A DNA stretch of 64,000 bases from the NCBI GenBank assembly GCA_018292915.2, contig JACVVK020000013.1:533001-597000 (forward strand), given 5' to 3'. Within the stretch, counting starts at the first letter, position 1. Every line of letters starts with the position of its first letter. The position numbers and the translations under genes were made by a program. The notes under the pieces are model-generated. The model did not search any database. It was given only the letters and a program-made list of their open reading frames with translations, and was not told the DNA's origin. Below, piece by piece: positions 12,101-23,937 of this stretch. The DNA is from Batillaria attramentaria. Its lineage: Eukaryota; Mollusca; Gastropoda; Batillariidae.

Positions 12101-15100
12101 ATGTTTTCTGCGATTTGTACTCATGTTCAGTGTGATTCAGGACATACTGAATAAATCTACCTTGTATTTTGTATGCACCATTCAGGTGCAACTTTTGATG
12201 TGGCATTGCGCTTCCTGCATGAATGTCCATGGGATCGACTAAGGCAGCTGCGGAAACGAATTCCAAACATCCCTTTCCAAATGCTGCTGCGTGGCGCAAA
12301 TGCTGTGGGATACACCAACTATCCGGACAATGTTGTTGACAAGTGAGAGATTTTTATCGTTAAGTTCAAAGTAATTTATTACTTTTATTAATCATAAGGT
12401 TGTAATTAAACTTCGCCACCATCAGTCAGCTTCATCGTATATTTAAATTGTTTAATAATAATAATAATGATAATACTTATAAAACGCTTATTCCTCAGTG
12501 AGCTGTAAACGCCAACAGGGCTTTAAGAACTAAAAGTGCTTCCTTTTATGAGAGTTTCTTCCTGGTTTAGTGACTGTGTACATACTGCTTGTTGTGTTTT
12601 CTTGGTTTGATGGTGAACAAAGCTGCATGTGTATCTTCCTACAAGATTTTGTGACCTGGCTGTGAAGAATGGGATGGACATCTTCCGAATCTTTGACTCC
12701 TTGAACTATGTGCCCAACATCATCGTGGGGATGGAAGCAGCAGGGAACGCAGGTAGACTCTACTTTTGATTTCAGACACAAAGTGTTCCAGGCCTCCAAA
12801 AGGGATCGAGTACATTAGGAGATATGAAAATTTAAACTGTAAATTCAGATGACCAAATATGGTTGAAAAGACTTCCGCAGTAGTAAAGCCGACTGCAAAG
12901 GCTAAAGGCAAGGTAATGGAAAAGGCCAGGATTTTGTCTTGTTTTGCACATGAAGGGATTATTATGTGAGTACTGTGTGTATGGTAGAAAAATGTTTACA
13001 AATTGCAGTAGTACCAAGCAAATGTTGCACTTGGATGCTACCCATGGGCTGTGAATAACAAAAGAAGTGAATACTCTGCATGTTTGCACAATGTTGACTG
13101 CTCATAGCTCTTGATCTGTCCACCAGGGGGCGTGGTCGAGGCAGCCATTTCCTACACAGGTGATGTGTCTGATCCCAGCAAGAAAAAGTATAACCTGGAC
13201 TACTATGTCAACTTGTCCACAGAACTGGTGAAGGCAGGGACTCACGTCCTGGGCATCAAGGTCAGTTCCTGGATCCGAGGAAAGTATTGGGGGTTGGAGG
13301 TCATTAGGTTGAGGTCACGACGTGTCCATCAAGGTCACAACTTGGTCTTTGAGGTGTGGGCTTTAGTTGGGGAAGGTTGATCTAGTGCAAGAAATTTTGC
13401 CTGTTTGTATTTACAATAAAAGTTTACAGTGATAGAGTCACCACTGCATGGACAGCAAGATTAAGTGTTTGTAAGTCACTATGTGAGAGTTGCTGCACTT
13501 GTATAGTTAGGGTTGCACAAGTGTTCAGGAGATCCAAGAGAACACACTGCATGATGCACAGTTTAAGAGCTGATATACAAGATACAAGAATACTGTATTA
13601 ATCCCTTGAGGAAATTGCCATTCTGCCCGTTAGAAGAGACATGTCGCCGTGAGCGCAGTGCCACCAGTGAATTGTGGATGCCACGTTTATACATGTATGT
13701 AGTGTAACAGTTACTTAGTGAAGAGGTGAGCGTGGATGTGACTGCTTGCTGAATGGATGGGAGAGAGGTGAGGGGGGAAGAGGGAATGGCAAGGAAGACA
13801 TGTCTGTCAAAGATTTTCATTGGGTTGTGTCTTCATCTGTCCCCCAGGACATGGCAGGGCTTCTTCGCCCGCAGGCAGCCAAGCTGCTGGTGAGCACTCT
13901 GCGAGACAAATTCCCCGACATCCCCATCCATGTGCACACCCACGACACGTCTGGTGCTGGTGTTGCCTCCATGTTGGCAGCTGCGGAAGCTGGTGCTGAT
14001 GTGGTTGACGCTGCAGTGGACTCCATGTCTGGCATGACATCTCAGCCCAGCATGGGCGCCATTGTGGCTTCCCTGGAGAGGACCAAACATGAAACTGGTG
14101 GGCTGTTAGCACAAAGTTGCGAAACACACTCTGATTACAGTGTCCCAACTGGAAAACCCTTTGCTCGTCTTCATAATTTAGCGGCAGCTTGGTCTGTCAG
14201 GCAAAGATAGGCTCTCCAAGGAAAATCGGAGGAAAAAAGTCTTCCAGTGAAAGCCAGTTGGTTAATATTCCACAGCAAAAACAAAAGGCTCAGCGGAAAT
14301 AACCTGTTATTGTTAGCTACTTCCACTTCTGCACCACTGTCATGCTCAGTGAGGTCAAATAACAGCGCTCAGGTTACTCTGCTGCAATCTCAATTGATGT
14401 GGTACACTGTACTGTGGCAGGCACTTTTTCGTTCTGTTAAATATCACTAAATCTTCAGCAGAGCTTTTCTTTTCCATTGACTGCAGATAAGATTTAAATA
14501 CTGTTTTTATTTATTTATTTTATTTTATTTGTTTTTTTTTGTTGTTGTTTTGAGGCAAGGGGGATAACATATGCAGCATATACATGTTGGTTGTAGGTCT
14601 GAGCCTGGACACTGTATCGGCATACTCGGCATACTGGGAACAAGCTCGCAACCTGTACGGACCATTTGAGTGTACAGTTACCATGAAGAGTGGGAACTCG
14701 GATATCTACCTGAATGAAATCCCTGGTAAGTCATTTCTCTTTGTCAGTGTTGGTTATTGTTTAGGAAGGATTGAGCATGATTTTTATGTGCAAGAAACTG
14801 CATGCTTTGAGCAGGTGAAATTTCATTGATCAGTTGAATACAAATGCACAGCAAACTTACTGATTGTGGTGAATACATGTAATTCTAATAAGCTGTCCCA
14901 CTGGACACCAATTAGCTGTGGTTTCATGAACAAAGCAGTTAATGAATGAACATGTAATTTGTTGTTCCATGTGTTCTACATTTAGTTCTTGGGGCTCCAG
15001 CACAGTTACGATAGATTCTGACAGTGCCTACTGAGGCATGGCATAGCATGGGAACAGTCTCACAAACAACAGAAAAGGGAATGCAGAAGAAGAGATAGTA

Positions 15101-18100
15101 GTTTGTTTTGAACAGTACAGACAAGGATGCCTTGGGTTACAGGTGGACAGTACACCAACCTGCAATTCCAGGCGTTCAGTCTTGGCCTGGCAGACCAATT
15201 TGAGGAGGTGAAGAAGATGTACCGTGTGGCCAACATGCTGCTGGGTGACCTGCCTAAGGTAAACACTGCTGTCATTCTGAAGAGTGCAGTGTGATTAATA
15301 GTGGTGAATTCTATGCACGCTGAAGGAGGCAGCATATTGTTGCCGTGGAATTGGATCTAGCCCGGAGAAAGGGTACAGTGCAGACCTGTCTTCCACTACT
15401 GATGATTTATTTGTACAGCATAGTTTGGTGAGTTGTCTCAGGTGTTTACAAGCTTGGCCATGTGTGCTGTCTTCAGGTGACCCCGTCATCCAAGGTGGTT
15501 GGTGACCTTGCTCAGTTCATGGTGCAGAACAAACTCACTCCGGAGCTGGTGGAGGAAAAAGCAGCAGAGCTGTCCTTCCCTAACTCTGTGATGGAGTTCT
15601 TCCAGGGATACCTTGGCGAGCCACCAGGCGGCTACCTGGAGCCACTGAGATCCAAGGTTTAAACTATCTTGTGTATTGATGGTACAGATTGTGTGCAGTG
15701 CATTTTCTTTCATCGTTTCATTGTTGTTGTTTTTGTTTTGGTTATGTTTTCTCTGTGACAACCCCTTTGTTAGTGCTGTTGATCCTCAATCTCTATGCAT
15801 GCATGCAAATTTAACACACCTGTCAGTACCTGTGATCTTGACTGCCACTCCACACTCCTAGTACTGCAGATCCCCCCCTCTTTTTATCCTCTTCTCAATT
15901 CTGGTTTAGTCATCACCTCCACAGACCCAATAACTGATTCCTGCCTTATCCAAAAGCCCACCCCCACCCCCCACCCCCCTCCAAAACACACACACACACA
16001 CACACCACCACCACCACCACCACCACCACCACCACCTCCTCCTCCTCCTCCTCCCCCTCCCTCCCTCCCCCTCCTCCTCGTTGTTCCATGCTGTCAAATT
16101 CATGTGTTCACTATATGGAATTCCCCCACATTGCCACTGATTTATCATATTGTGATGTACACGGTATAAATATTGCAGTAATTGTAAAAATGTTCTTATA
16201 ATCACATCAGGTCCTGAAGGGGGCAAAGACAGTGGAGGGCCGTCCTGGTGCTACCATGGAGCCTCTGGATTTTGCAGCACTGTCCGAGTCCTTGAAGGAA
16301 AAACACAATGTTTCGGTGTCCGAGGAGGATGTCATGAGTGCTGCATTGTATCCTAAGGTGAGCAGACACAAGCTAGTTGTGTTCAGCGTGTATCACAAAA
16401 TATTAGTCGCTGTTCAGCGCTCTACAGGTGCTGTCTTGGGGGTGCATGGCATACTAGTTTTTTTCTGTGGCACTGTGACCAGTTTATTTAGCTTGTGCCT
16501 CTTTCAGACAGTTGACGTTTCTTGTGGGTAATAAATTTGTGGACTTGTTCTAAATGGTGTCCTAATAAATAGCAGGGTTTAGGACACAGTATTACATTGT
16601 AAGCATAAAATAGACTCATATTTGCACCCTCTCAGACATGCCAAACCATTGGTGCAGCAGTAAAAATTAATTCTCTGGAACAGAGTTGTTAAAATAATCT
16701 CCAACCTTTGGAAACTTTCACCCAGGGTTGCAATTAAGCATGAGTGCAAAACGACTTAGGCGCCATAAGTAAACCTGTTTTTAAAAGTCTGCGTCACTGA
16801 TTGTTTTATCTGCAGGTTATGGACGAGTACCTGGAGTTCAGAAGTAAATACGGCCCAGTCGACTGCCTGGACACCAAGACTTTCCTGGTTGGACCAAAGA
16901 TGGCGTCAGAGACAGAGGTATTATTGACCCCAACAGTGAGCTGCATGTTTTGTGGGATGCTCATGGAGGAGGGCAGGAGAGGTAGTGGCGGCTGGTTGTG
17001 ATTTGCCCTCTATATGATGCATGGCTTGATTATGGGGATTTTGCCTAGTTATGCCTGTAACACCCTGTCTCACTCTTACCCTGCTGCCTTCATGAATCGC
17101 CAAGTTGACAAAAGGATTTGACCTGGTGGCTAAAGTGTCCACCTGCAGATCCTGAGGCACCAGGTTGAAAGCCTCTAAGTGGGAGGAATTTGGTTGAGGA
17201 TTGATTCACAATTTGTGTGCAGTCTTGTTTACAGTGTTCAGAGTGTCAGTCTGTACACAGACATGAACAAATATAAAGTGCTGTGCATGTTATAGGTCCT
17301 ATTTGACCTGGGAGGGGCTGTGGATTTGAAAACAAGTACTGTACATGTATATCATATCAGAAAAGGAGGGGGTGGGGGGGGGGGTGTCCCCAGATGATAG
17401 GGGCTGTATGGATGGTGATGCCCCAGTGCTGAAATCTTAATTGGCTTTGAGCTTAATGTTTTCTTTGTGTGTATGCTTTCAGATGTTTCTGGTGCAGTAG
17501 TTGCCTTTAATATCTTGATTTTCTTAGTTACTACTAATGCTTTGTTTCCCACTTTCAGCCGGGCCAAGTGTATCAAAAAATTCTTGCGGTTGTACCAAGG
17601 CAGCGTTGTATTGCGTTTTGTTGATTGAAAAACCCAATATATCCATGGGCAGGCTGGACAGTCCAAAACCTTTTTAACATGCTGCCTATTCAGTACTGGT
17701 AATGAGAGATAGGTACTTCTGTTTTCTAAATGTCTTGAAGGCATTGGAATCTTTTGCTGGCTTTAACTTTGTTGTGCCCAAGGCGAATGTTGGGCTTTTC
17801 TTTCTCTTTTCTTTTCTGTTTGAAAGGAGTTCTCCTGAATTGTGTGAGATCTTTCCTCTTTTAAGTTGATATCTATCCTGAAAGAGTGTACTTGGTACAA
17901 TTATTTTGCCTATTTTCCCAGCAGTGTCTTTGTTTTTAATACAGAGAGGTTTAGGTATGCAAAGAAGGAACTGGCTGAGTACAGTATCAGTAACACTTTC
18001 CAGTGTGAACAAATGGCGTGGTCCACAAAGCCTTCCTGGCAAAATCTGAAAGTCACATTAGAAAAAGCCCTGATGAAAACATTAACAGTGAAACACATTT

Positions 18101-19805
18101 TTTTATTTTTTAAATCTGGAAATCAAGAAAGCTCCTTTACTAAATCAAATTGTTTGTGTTCCATTTATAGTTCTTTGCATTTGGGTTTGGGTTATTTAGT
18201 AGGTTGGTTGGTTTATTGTTTGTTTTTGTTTTTAACAGAGACATACCTCAGTCTTATATATGTCTCTGGTTTTAATTTGCTCATGCATTTTATGAAGATT
18301 TATTGAATTGAATTTTAAGTTAAGTGTTTTCCGTTTAGCTGCATTTGCTTTTGAGATATTGTTATCCTGTCTTCAACTATTATAAAAGGCAAAATCCAAA
18401 TGCAGCACATTTGTGTGTGTGTGTGTGTGGTGAGGGGGAAATGGTGGAGAGAATCATTTTTTCTCCCTTTATTTTGTTTTTGGTAAAACTTGAAAGTCTT
18501 ACATTTCTTTTTGAGTATGTTGGTTGATGCACACCCGTCGTGCTTGGCTGTATACTGAAATGCAGTCTCACTTTCTCTGTTGGAGATTCAGAGTCGGTGT
18601 AGTTTCTGCTTAGAATAAAATATGTAAGAGAAGTCCCAGTCCACTTTCTGTAGTGCACCAGATACCGTGGTCGAACAACCCTCAGGCAATTTCCCTCACA
18701 GAACGCAAGTGTGTTTATGTCGATGAACTGTCTTGGGACAGAGTTTAGGTGATGCTTGTGGTGCAGCAAGCTCCTGTGGAGTGGGCAAGTCTTGCTGCAT
18801 GGCAACAGCCTCCCCATTGCGCCCATAATACGCCTGCTGTGGGTAGGAGCCGACCTAGGTAGGAAAAATCTCGCTTGCCTCGGCTGGAATTCGAACCCTG
18901 GTCTCCCAGTCAAAGGTACGAGGTGCTAAACACTACACTACGGGGGCCAGTTCATGTTTCTCTTTGTGTATCTATTAGTGACAGGTACATTTCTACTCCA
19001 CAGGTGAGCATTGAGAAGGGCAAGACTCTTTCCATCAAGACGCTGGCCGTGGGAGATCTGACTAAGAATGGATTCCGTGAGGTCTTCTTTGAACTGAACG
19101 GGCAGCTGCGCTCGGTCATGATCAAGGACACAGAGGCATCTAAGGTAAGTGTGACTTATGTAGTAATGGATATAATTGTCTGTGGAGGGTTTATGATGGT
19201 CATGTCAGCTGAGGATGAGGTGCTGCCTATACTGTTTTCTATGCATTACTCTGTGTGTGTGTGTGTGTGGGCGCGCGCGCGCGCATTACATACCTCGATT
19301 TCATAAGCCTTGGCAATTTCAGAAAGTTTCAGTTGAATGTGCACGTCCCTGCCTGATTTTTCAATCTGTATTACTTCAGAGATGAGTGCAGGAGTGGGAT
19401 AATAATGGCAGGGAGGGGGATTGTCAAAGTGGATAAAGAAGTTGACACTTAGTCTTGTAGGTCAGAAGGAAAGTATGGGAGAGGAGTAAAAACAACAAGA
19501 AGTGAATCCGAACTGTTTAAAGACACAAAACTCAAGGTTGTCTTCTGCTCCCACAGGAGCTGCACACCCATCCGAAAGCCCTTAAGGGGGTGCGTGGCTC
19601 TGTCGGGGCTCCGATGCCAGGAGAGGTCATTGACATCAAGGTCAAAGAAGGAGACCAAGTAGAGAAGGGTCAGCCCATCCTCGTGCTCTCTGCTATGAAA
19701 ATGGAGATGATGGTGACTGCTCCACTCTCCGGCAAGGTCCGACTGATCGCCGTTACGCCCAAGATGAAACTCGAGGGAGATGACTTGCTGATGGAGATTG
19801 AGTAA
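3129..19805 (+). CDS. PC: Pyruvate carboxylase, mitochondrial (21 coding exons)
   Basis: Biotin enzyme of the mitochondrial matrix that carboxylates pyruvate to oxaloacetate using ATP and bicarbonate (anaplerosis, gluconeogenesis). Twenty-one exons with AG/GT borders sum to 3612 nt, or 1203 aa plus stop, against 1178 aa for the human enzyme. All phases join. The order is presequence, biotin carboxylase, carboxyltransferase, tetramerization region and biotin carrier, as in single-chain animal PC. The start at 3129 is chosen because an arginine-rich, acid-poor mitochondrial-type presequence follows ([13 protein letters not shown]...). The catalytic Lys766 of the carboxyltransferase and biotinyl Lys1169 are both offset by 25 from human K741 and K1144, so the alignment after residue 766 is gap-free overall. 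Exon coordinates are in the next three entries. An alternative acceptor before exon 6 may add 24 residues. No breaks were seen. Confidence 0.96.
8691..8730. repeat. (CT)n microsatellite
   Basis: Uninterrupted CT dinucleotides within PC intron 9. Confidence 0.95.
9074..9139. repeat. (CA)n microsatellite
   Basis: About 33 CA dinucleotides within PC intron 9, preceded by a (CCA/CCT)-rich tract. Confidence 0.95.
11753..15258 (+). other. PC: PC exons 10-16: carboxyltransferase domain
   Basis: Exons: 11753-11977, 12186-12342, 12646-12752, 13127-13260, 13848-14097, 14597-14725, 15143-15258. This is a TIM-barrel transcarboxylase that moves CO2 from biotin to pyruvate. Visible motifs are [20 protein letters not shown] near residue 590 (metal-binding Asp, substrate Arg), [61 protein letters not shown] with the carbamylated lysine at residue 766 on the exon 13/14 border, the metal ligands [11 protein letters not shown], and [13 protein letters not shown]. 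All metal-site residues expected for the family are present. Confidence 0.93.
15984..16078. repeat. Compound (CA)n(CCA)n(CTC)n repeat
   Basis: Pyrimidine-strand compound microsatellite inside PC intron 17. Open frames across it encode only His/Thr/Pro or Trp/Gly runs and are not genes. Confidence 0.9.
16918..19003 (+). other. PC intron 19 (2.1 kb)
   Basis: Intron holding a short GT repeat near 18,413-18,429 and a minus-strand tRNA-derived SINE whose head lies at 18,881-18,948. I see no nested gene. Confidence 0.75.
18640..18948 (-). mobile_element. tRNA-derived SINE in PC intron 19
   Basis: Read on the minus strand, the head at 18,948-18,881 has a tRNA-like A-box region (GTAGTGTAGTGTTTAGCACC) and a B box (GGTTCGAATTCC). 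The body, ending somewhere near 18,640, is not tRNA-like. The left boundary is approximate and no target duplication was located. It is not a functional tRNA, because the acceptor arm does not pair. Confidence 0.55.
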
Positions 19806-20356
19806 GAAGAAATGAGTGCTTTTGGTTACATTGCTTCCACTGGAAGAAATGGGATGGTGGTGGAGCGACCTGTTGACAGGACTGACTGTTGAAAGTTTTG
19901 TTGATCGTTTAAAAAAATCTAGTGGGTTGGTACTGTCACAAAACCTTCCTGGGTTTCTTTTTGTAAATCACATTCTCTGTGAGAAGGGAAGTTGGATTGT
20001 GAAACCTTTTCTCTTCTTTTTCTTCTTTATTGTAGTGTGTGTTTATTTTTTTAACTACACGTGTATACTACTTTTCTGAAAGTAATGAGTGAATTGATAG
20101 AAATATGAATTTTTCTCCAGTGATAGAATCGATTGTAAATGAGTTTGATTTTGTAAACATAGCCATAGAGCGTGAGGGAATCTAGAGGCACAGTGTGTAC
20201 TCTGACGGATCGCAATCCAAACAGTTACTCATGATACGGATATATCATCACAGCATACGGCTACAAACAGCTTAGCTTCTTTTATTATTATGTCTAGTCA
20301 TAATGCTTGTAGATAAATTAGATCCAGGCACACTTATATTCCTAGAGTCGGTGTTT

Positions 20357-20358
<2 letters not shown>

Positions 20359-20427
<69 letters not shown>
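20359..20427. repeat. (AC)n microsatellite
   Basis: About 34 AC dinucleotides downstream of the PC stop codon. Confidence 0.95.
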
Positions 20428-20430
<3 letters not shown>

Positions 20431-21045
20431 CTGTTCATACTCAAATCTGCACAACTTTGCATGGTAATAGTTTTTCCCCCAGTAAATTGTGTATTTTTAC
20501 AGCACAAAATTTGTGCAGCTTTTTCTTCTTTTTTTTGGAGCAATTCAGCTTTTGCATTTATCCAGAACATGGTCCCTTCTTGTGATAATGACAGTGAAGT
20601 CTACGAGATCTGACGGCAATAGCATTAGTTCAGTTAGCATAATTGTATGTACTGGTATTGGCATACTCTTGTCCAATACAAGTATGCACTGGTACTGACA
20701 TACTCTTCACACAGTGTACAATGCACTCGCTAAATGAATCGAAATTTGTTTTCCTGTGGACATCTACAGTTGTTGGTTTTTTTCGTCTCATTTTTGACGG
20801 GTTTGTTGACTTCTTTCTTGTGTAAGTGAGTACTGAACTTGGCTTGTACCAGTCTAGCGTTGTCTCGAGATGGGCATTGTTACTAGGAATGATCCTCTTA
20901 TGATGTGCTTGGGGAACAGACCAGTAGCATACGTGTATTTAGTGACTGTCAAGTTTCTGTTATTAGAGCAACTGTTGTTATTCTGTCATTTAATGATGTG
21001 TACACACAAATGTATCTTGTTTTTGCGTTGTTGCATTAGCTTAGT

Positions 21046-21123
21046 CAGGGAGTCAGGCTGCTCAACTGGTTTAGCAACACACTCGAGATCAGAGGGTCGC
21101 GGGTTCGATTCCCGGCAGGGCCA
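21046..21123 (+). mobile_element. tRNA-like SINE head
   Basis: Plus-strand sequence with an A-box-like GGCTGCTCAACTGG and a perfect B box GGGTTCGATTCCC followed by GGCAGGGCCA. The 5' and 3' ends cannot pair into a full acceptor stem and the D-arm/anticodon spacing is off, so it is a tRNA-derived repeat and not a tRNA gene. Confidence 0.5.
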
Positions 21124-22505
21124 AAGTTAGTACACACCACTTTTTAGTGCTCCTGCGCTTGATCACCTTTGCAGTGGACAGAAGATGTCAGGTATCATAG
21201 CATCCTAACAATCCTTGCATTTGCTTGTCAAAAACATTTGTTCCAGTGTGTGTGTTTTAGTCACGAGCTTCAAGTGTCTGTTGAATCTTCCATTTTTCTG
21301 TCAGACATCTTGTTTGCTAAGCTTGTTTGTAGTTGTAGTTTGATTTTGATGATTGTGTCTGATCATGATTAGTGACTAATATGGTTGTCATGGCTATGAC
21401 TATCAGATATTGAGTTCTAAAGCATTGTGTGTCCTTTTCCTATATGTTGGATAACATTTTGTTAGAAATTTCCATATTGTTTGATTCATTTACATTTGAA
21501 CCAAAAATGTGTTCCATTGCACATGCAGCCAAAACGATAATATCATAATGCAACAAGGTTTTACCATAATTTTCACACAGTATTTGGATGTCATCATTTA
21601 CTTCTTAGCATAATCGGTGTGCAAATTTCTGGGCAATGAATACAGGTACATGTACCAGTGTATCTATCACCTATAGGTGCAGTGACACACTATACAGTGT
21701 CACACACAATGTTAAACAAGGTTACCTATGGCATAAATATGACGTGTACATACTGACTCCAGCTATACACTTACATCAAGTAACATCCTTGATTTACACC
21801 AGTGCTGCGTTTTGCTCTTGGCTTCAAGTGAAAGCATGTGAGAGAGCATAATTAATGTGGTTATATTATATGGCATGCGGCAGACCCTATTGTTGAACCT
21901 GTTTAGTGCTGCTACCGATACCTCTATGAAAATGTCAGTCAGAGTGATGTTGGTGTTCTACTGGAATCATACAATTTTGGCAGCAGCACTGCTGGAGGGG
22001 GGTTAAAACTAAAAATTGATCTTGCAGCAGTACAAGTATTACAACTGTGCAGCTGGAATGGCTTTGATGCTGGAATGTGAAGAATGACTATCAACTAGGT
22101 GCCATATTGCTCATGTTCTGTACTTGTTATTGTCTAAACATCTTTCACATCTGCTTTCTTTCCTCATCTGCCTCTTCTTTTTGTCAGATTACAATACTGA
22201 GAGTTCTGTACTGAATTCTGGTGGTTGTCTTACTTTTTTGATATTATGTCTATCCATGGGTTTCTAGAAAGATTGATTAGACCCACACACAGATTATACA
22301 GAACAAAATTTTCACCTTTTCTCTGTTCACATGACAGCGAACATCACCATGAAGTTTGAATTTCCATATATCCAGAAACATTTCTCTGTGCCATTTCTGT
22401 TTTGAAAATGGAGTCTCAAGAGTATTGTAACAGCTCTAAATGCTGTTTTGTACATACATTACCAGATTGTTACCAATATCGTAGAACACTTTATATATAG
22501 AACTG

Positions 22506-22532
22506 AATAAACTCAATATAGAACTGAATAAA
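22506..22532 (+). terminator. Duplicated AATAAA polyadenylation signals
   Basis: Two AATAAA hexamers 21 bp apart, inside a local tandem duplication, on the strand of PC and 2.7 kb past its stop codon. Use by PC is inferred from position only. Confidence 0.35.
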
Positions 22533-22550
22533 CTCAACAACGTGAGAAAA

Positions 22551-23340
22551 AAGTCTTGGACTGTATGTCTTGCTAACTGTAAGTGTCTGTGTTCCTGTAT
22601 GTCAGTGAAAAAATGGACAAAATTTGTTAACTGGGCAAGCTTAGGAAACATCACGCGGACAGACAACCTGTATAACTATACAGCTTTGTGGTGATGAGGC
22701 ATATTGAAATAGGGACCTGAAATGCAATTGAATATAAAATTGCAAGGGCGTAGGGGTGGGATGCGAGGGGGGGGGGGGGGGGGGGGGGGCAAAAAAGAGC
22801 AAGTTTTTGGGGTTTTTTTTTTCCCAGTACTGTTAAGGAAAACAGCAATGTTCAGCATGTTGACATCTTGCACTGGTTGCAAAGCAAGGATGCCTGTATT
22901 CTCCCAACGATGACATCTATGTGGATGTTTTGGGTAAGGTCACCTATAAATGGGTATTCTATATGTGTGTGTGTTGAGGGGGGGGGGGGGGGGGGCTCGG
23001 CTGTTCGTCTGGGCTTTTCCGAGTTCTCTTATTCGCACCACCCCTAACAGAAATATTAAAATCACCGACCAGGAATATTACGTGCGTTAATGCATACACA
23101 GAATCATCTCGGTCTCATGACCTGCCGCAAGACTGTACGCACGTTACACACGCCCAAGTTGGTTTCACTTCCATGCGAAGTCCGGGACACGAACATTTAC
23201 TTCCGATGGATGGCCGTAGTCCTACGTGTAAATAGTCGCGTGTCCATAACGGGGGGGGGGGGGGGGGGAACAATTTGTGTTGACCAACAGACACTTAACT
23301 CCGATTGGTTGTGTGAAACAGTTTACTGCGGATTGTAGCT
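22551..23340. other. Spacer between PC and the Toll-like receptor
   Basis: Contains three long poly-G runs (near 22,769-22,789, 22,978-22,995 and 23,250-23,268). The block 22,680-22,850 resembles 32,220-32,400 in order and wording, so it is a dispersed repeat. No gene was recognised. The receptor's promoter should lie near 23.3 kb but I could not define it. Confidence 0.45.
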
Positions 23341-23424
23341 GGCGTTTTGTTCCTATTTACTTGGACGAATCGACGGCTTTTGACGAGTTACAAAGAGACA
23401 CAGATCAAGACTTCACAATAACAG

Positions 23425-23653
23425 GTGAGGGGGGTTAGCCGAAACAAAAGAACAAGACTCAAGCGAACAAGACTGCTGCAACGACTGTAGCAAGCCGTTT
23501 AAGTTGCTTTTAAATCAAAAGAACTGACGTCAAAGATTCTTTTCAAGAAATATTTGGCTTAATTAAGCTACGATCGACTTCAGTGGTTAATTCGTTCTGA
23601 TGATTTTCAAGTGATGATGTTTGTAAAATTTAATCCGTTTTCCTTTTTTTCAG
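23425..23653 (+). other. Probable 5' UTR intron of the Toll-like receptor gene
   Basis: A strong donor (ACAG|GTGAGG at 23,424/23,425) pairs with a strong acceptor (TTTCCTTTTTTTCAG|G ending 23,653), giving a 229-bp intron. The second exon would start at 23,654, 284 bp before the receptor's ATG. Prediction from splice-site quality only. Confidence 0.55.
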
Positions 23654-23937
23654 GCCGAGTCTCTTCATACGAATTAATTTTTCAACGGGAAAACCAGCCA
23701 GTGAATCCAGTCGTGTGAATAGTTAGTTCAACCTAACAACTGAAAAACAAAACAAACTAATGGAAGGACAAGTTTTTGCTCGGCACATGAAACCCTCTCT
23801 GTAGGAAGTGCAGCGTGCTGCCAGACGATCTTTATACAGCGACAACCCCTAACTTAATTTGTACTCTACAAACGTTCGACCAAATCTTGTCGTTTTCTTG
23901 TATCCCGTTCAACACTGACCGTAGATCGACGCAAAGC

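Larger units (their letters stand above)
15477..19805 (+). other. PC: PC exons 17-21: tetramerization region and biotin carrier domain
   Basis: Exons: 15477-15656, 16211-16357, 16816-16917, 19004-19144, 19557-19805. Exon 17 begins [18 protein letters not shown], as in the family. Exons 18-20 cover the allosteric/tetramerization region ([40 protein letters not shown]). Exon 21 encodes the biotin carrier: [20 protein letters not shown] and the biotinylation site [10 protein letters not shown] with the acceptor Lys1169, 34 residues before the C-terminus as in human. The stop codon is 19803-19805. Confidence 0.94.
19806..22550 (+). other. Probable long 3' UTR / downstream region of PC
   Basis: No coding region is recognised. 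AATAAA occurs at 22,506-22,511 and again at 22,527-22,532 inside a duplicated stretch (ATATAGAACTGAATAAACTC), making this the likely polyadenylation zone if the UTR runs through. A (CA)n repeat lies at 20,359-20,427 and a tRNA-like SINE head at 21,050-21,122. Assignment of the whole stretch to the UTR is inference. Confidence 0.4.

Noticed and set aside
17352..18306. Overlapping frames of 118-146 codons in PC intron 19
   Set aside because: AT-rich sequence without domains, between two PC exons that join perfectly in phase.
21046..21123. Candidate tRNA gene
   Set aside because: The B box is good but the acceptor arm does not pair and the 5' half is displaced; it fits a SINE head better.
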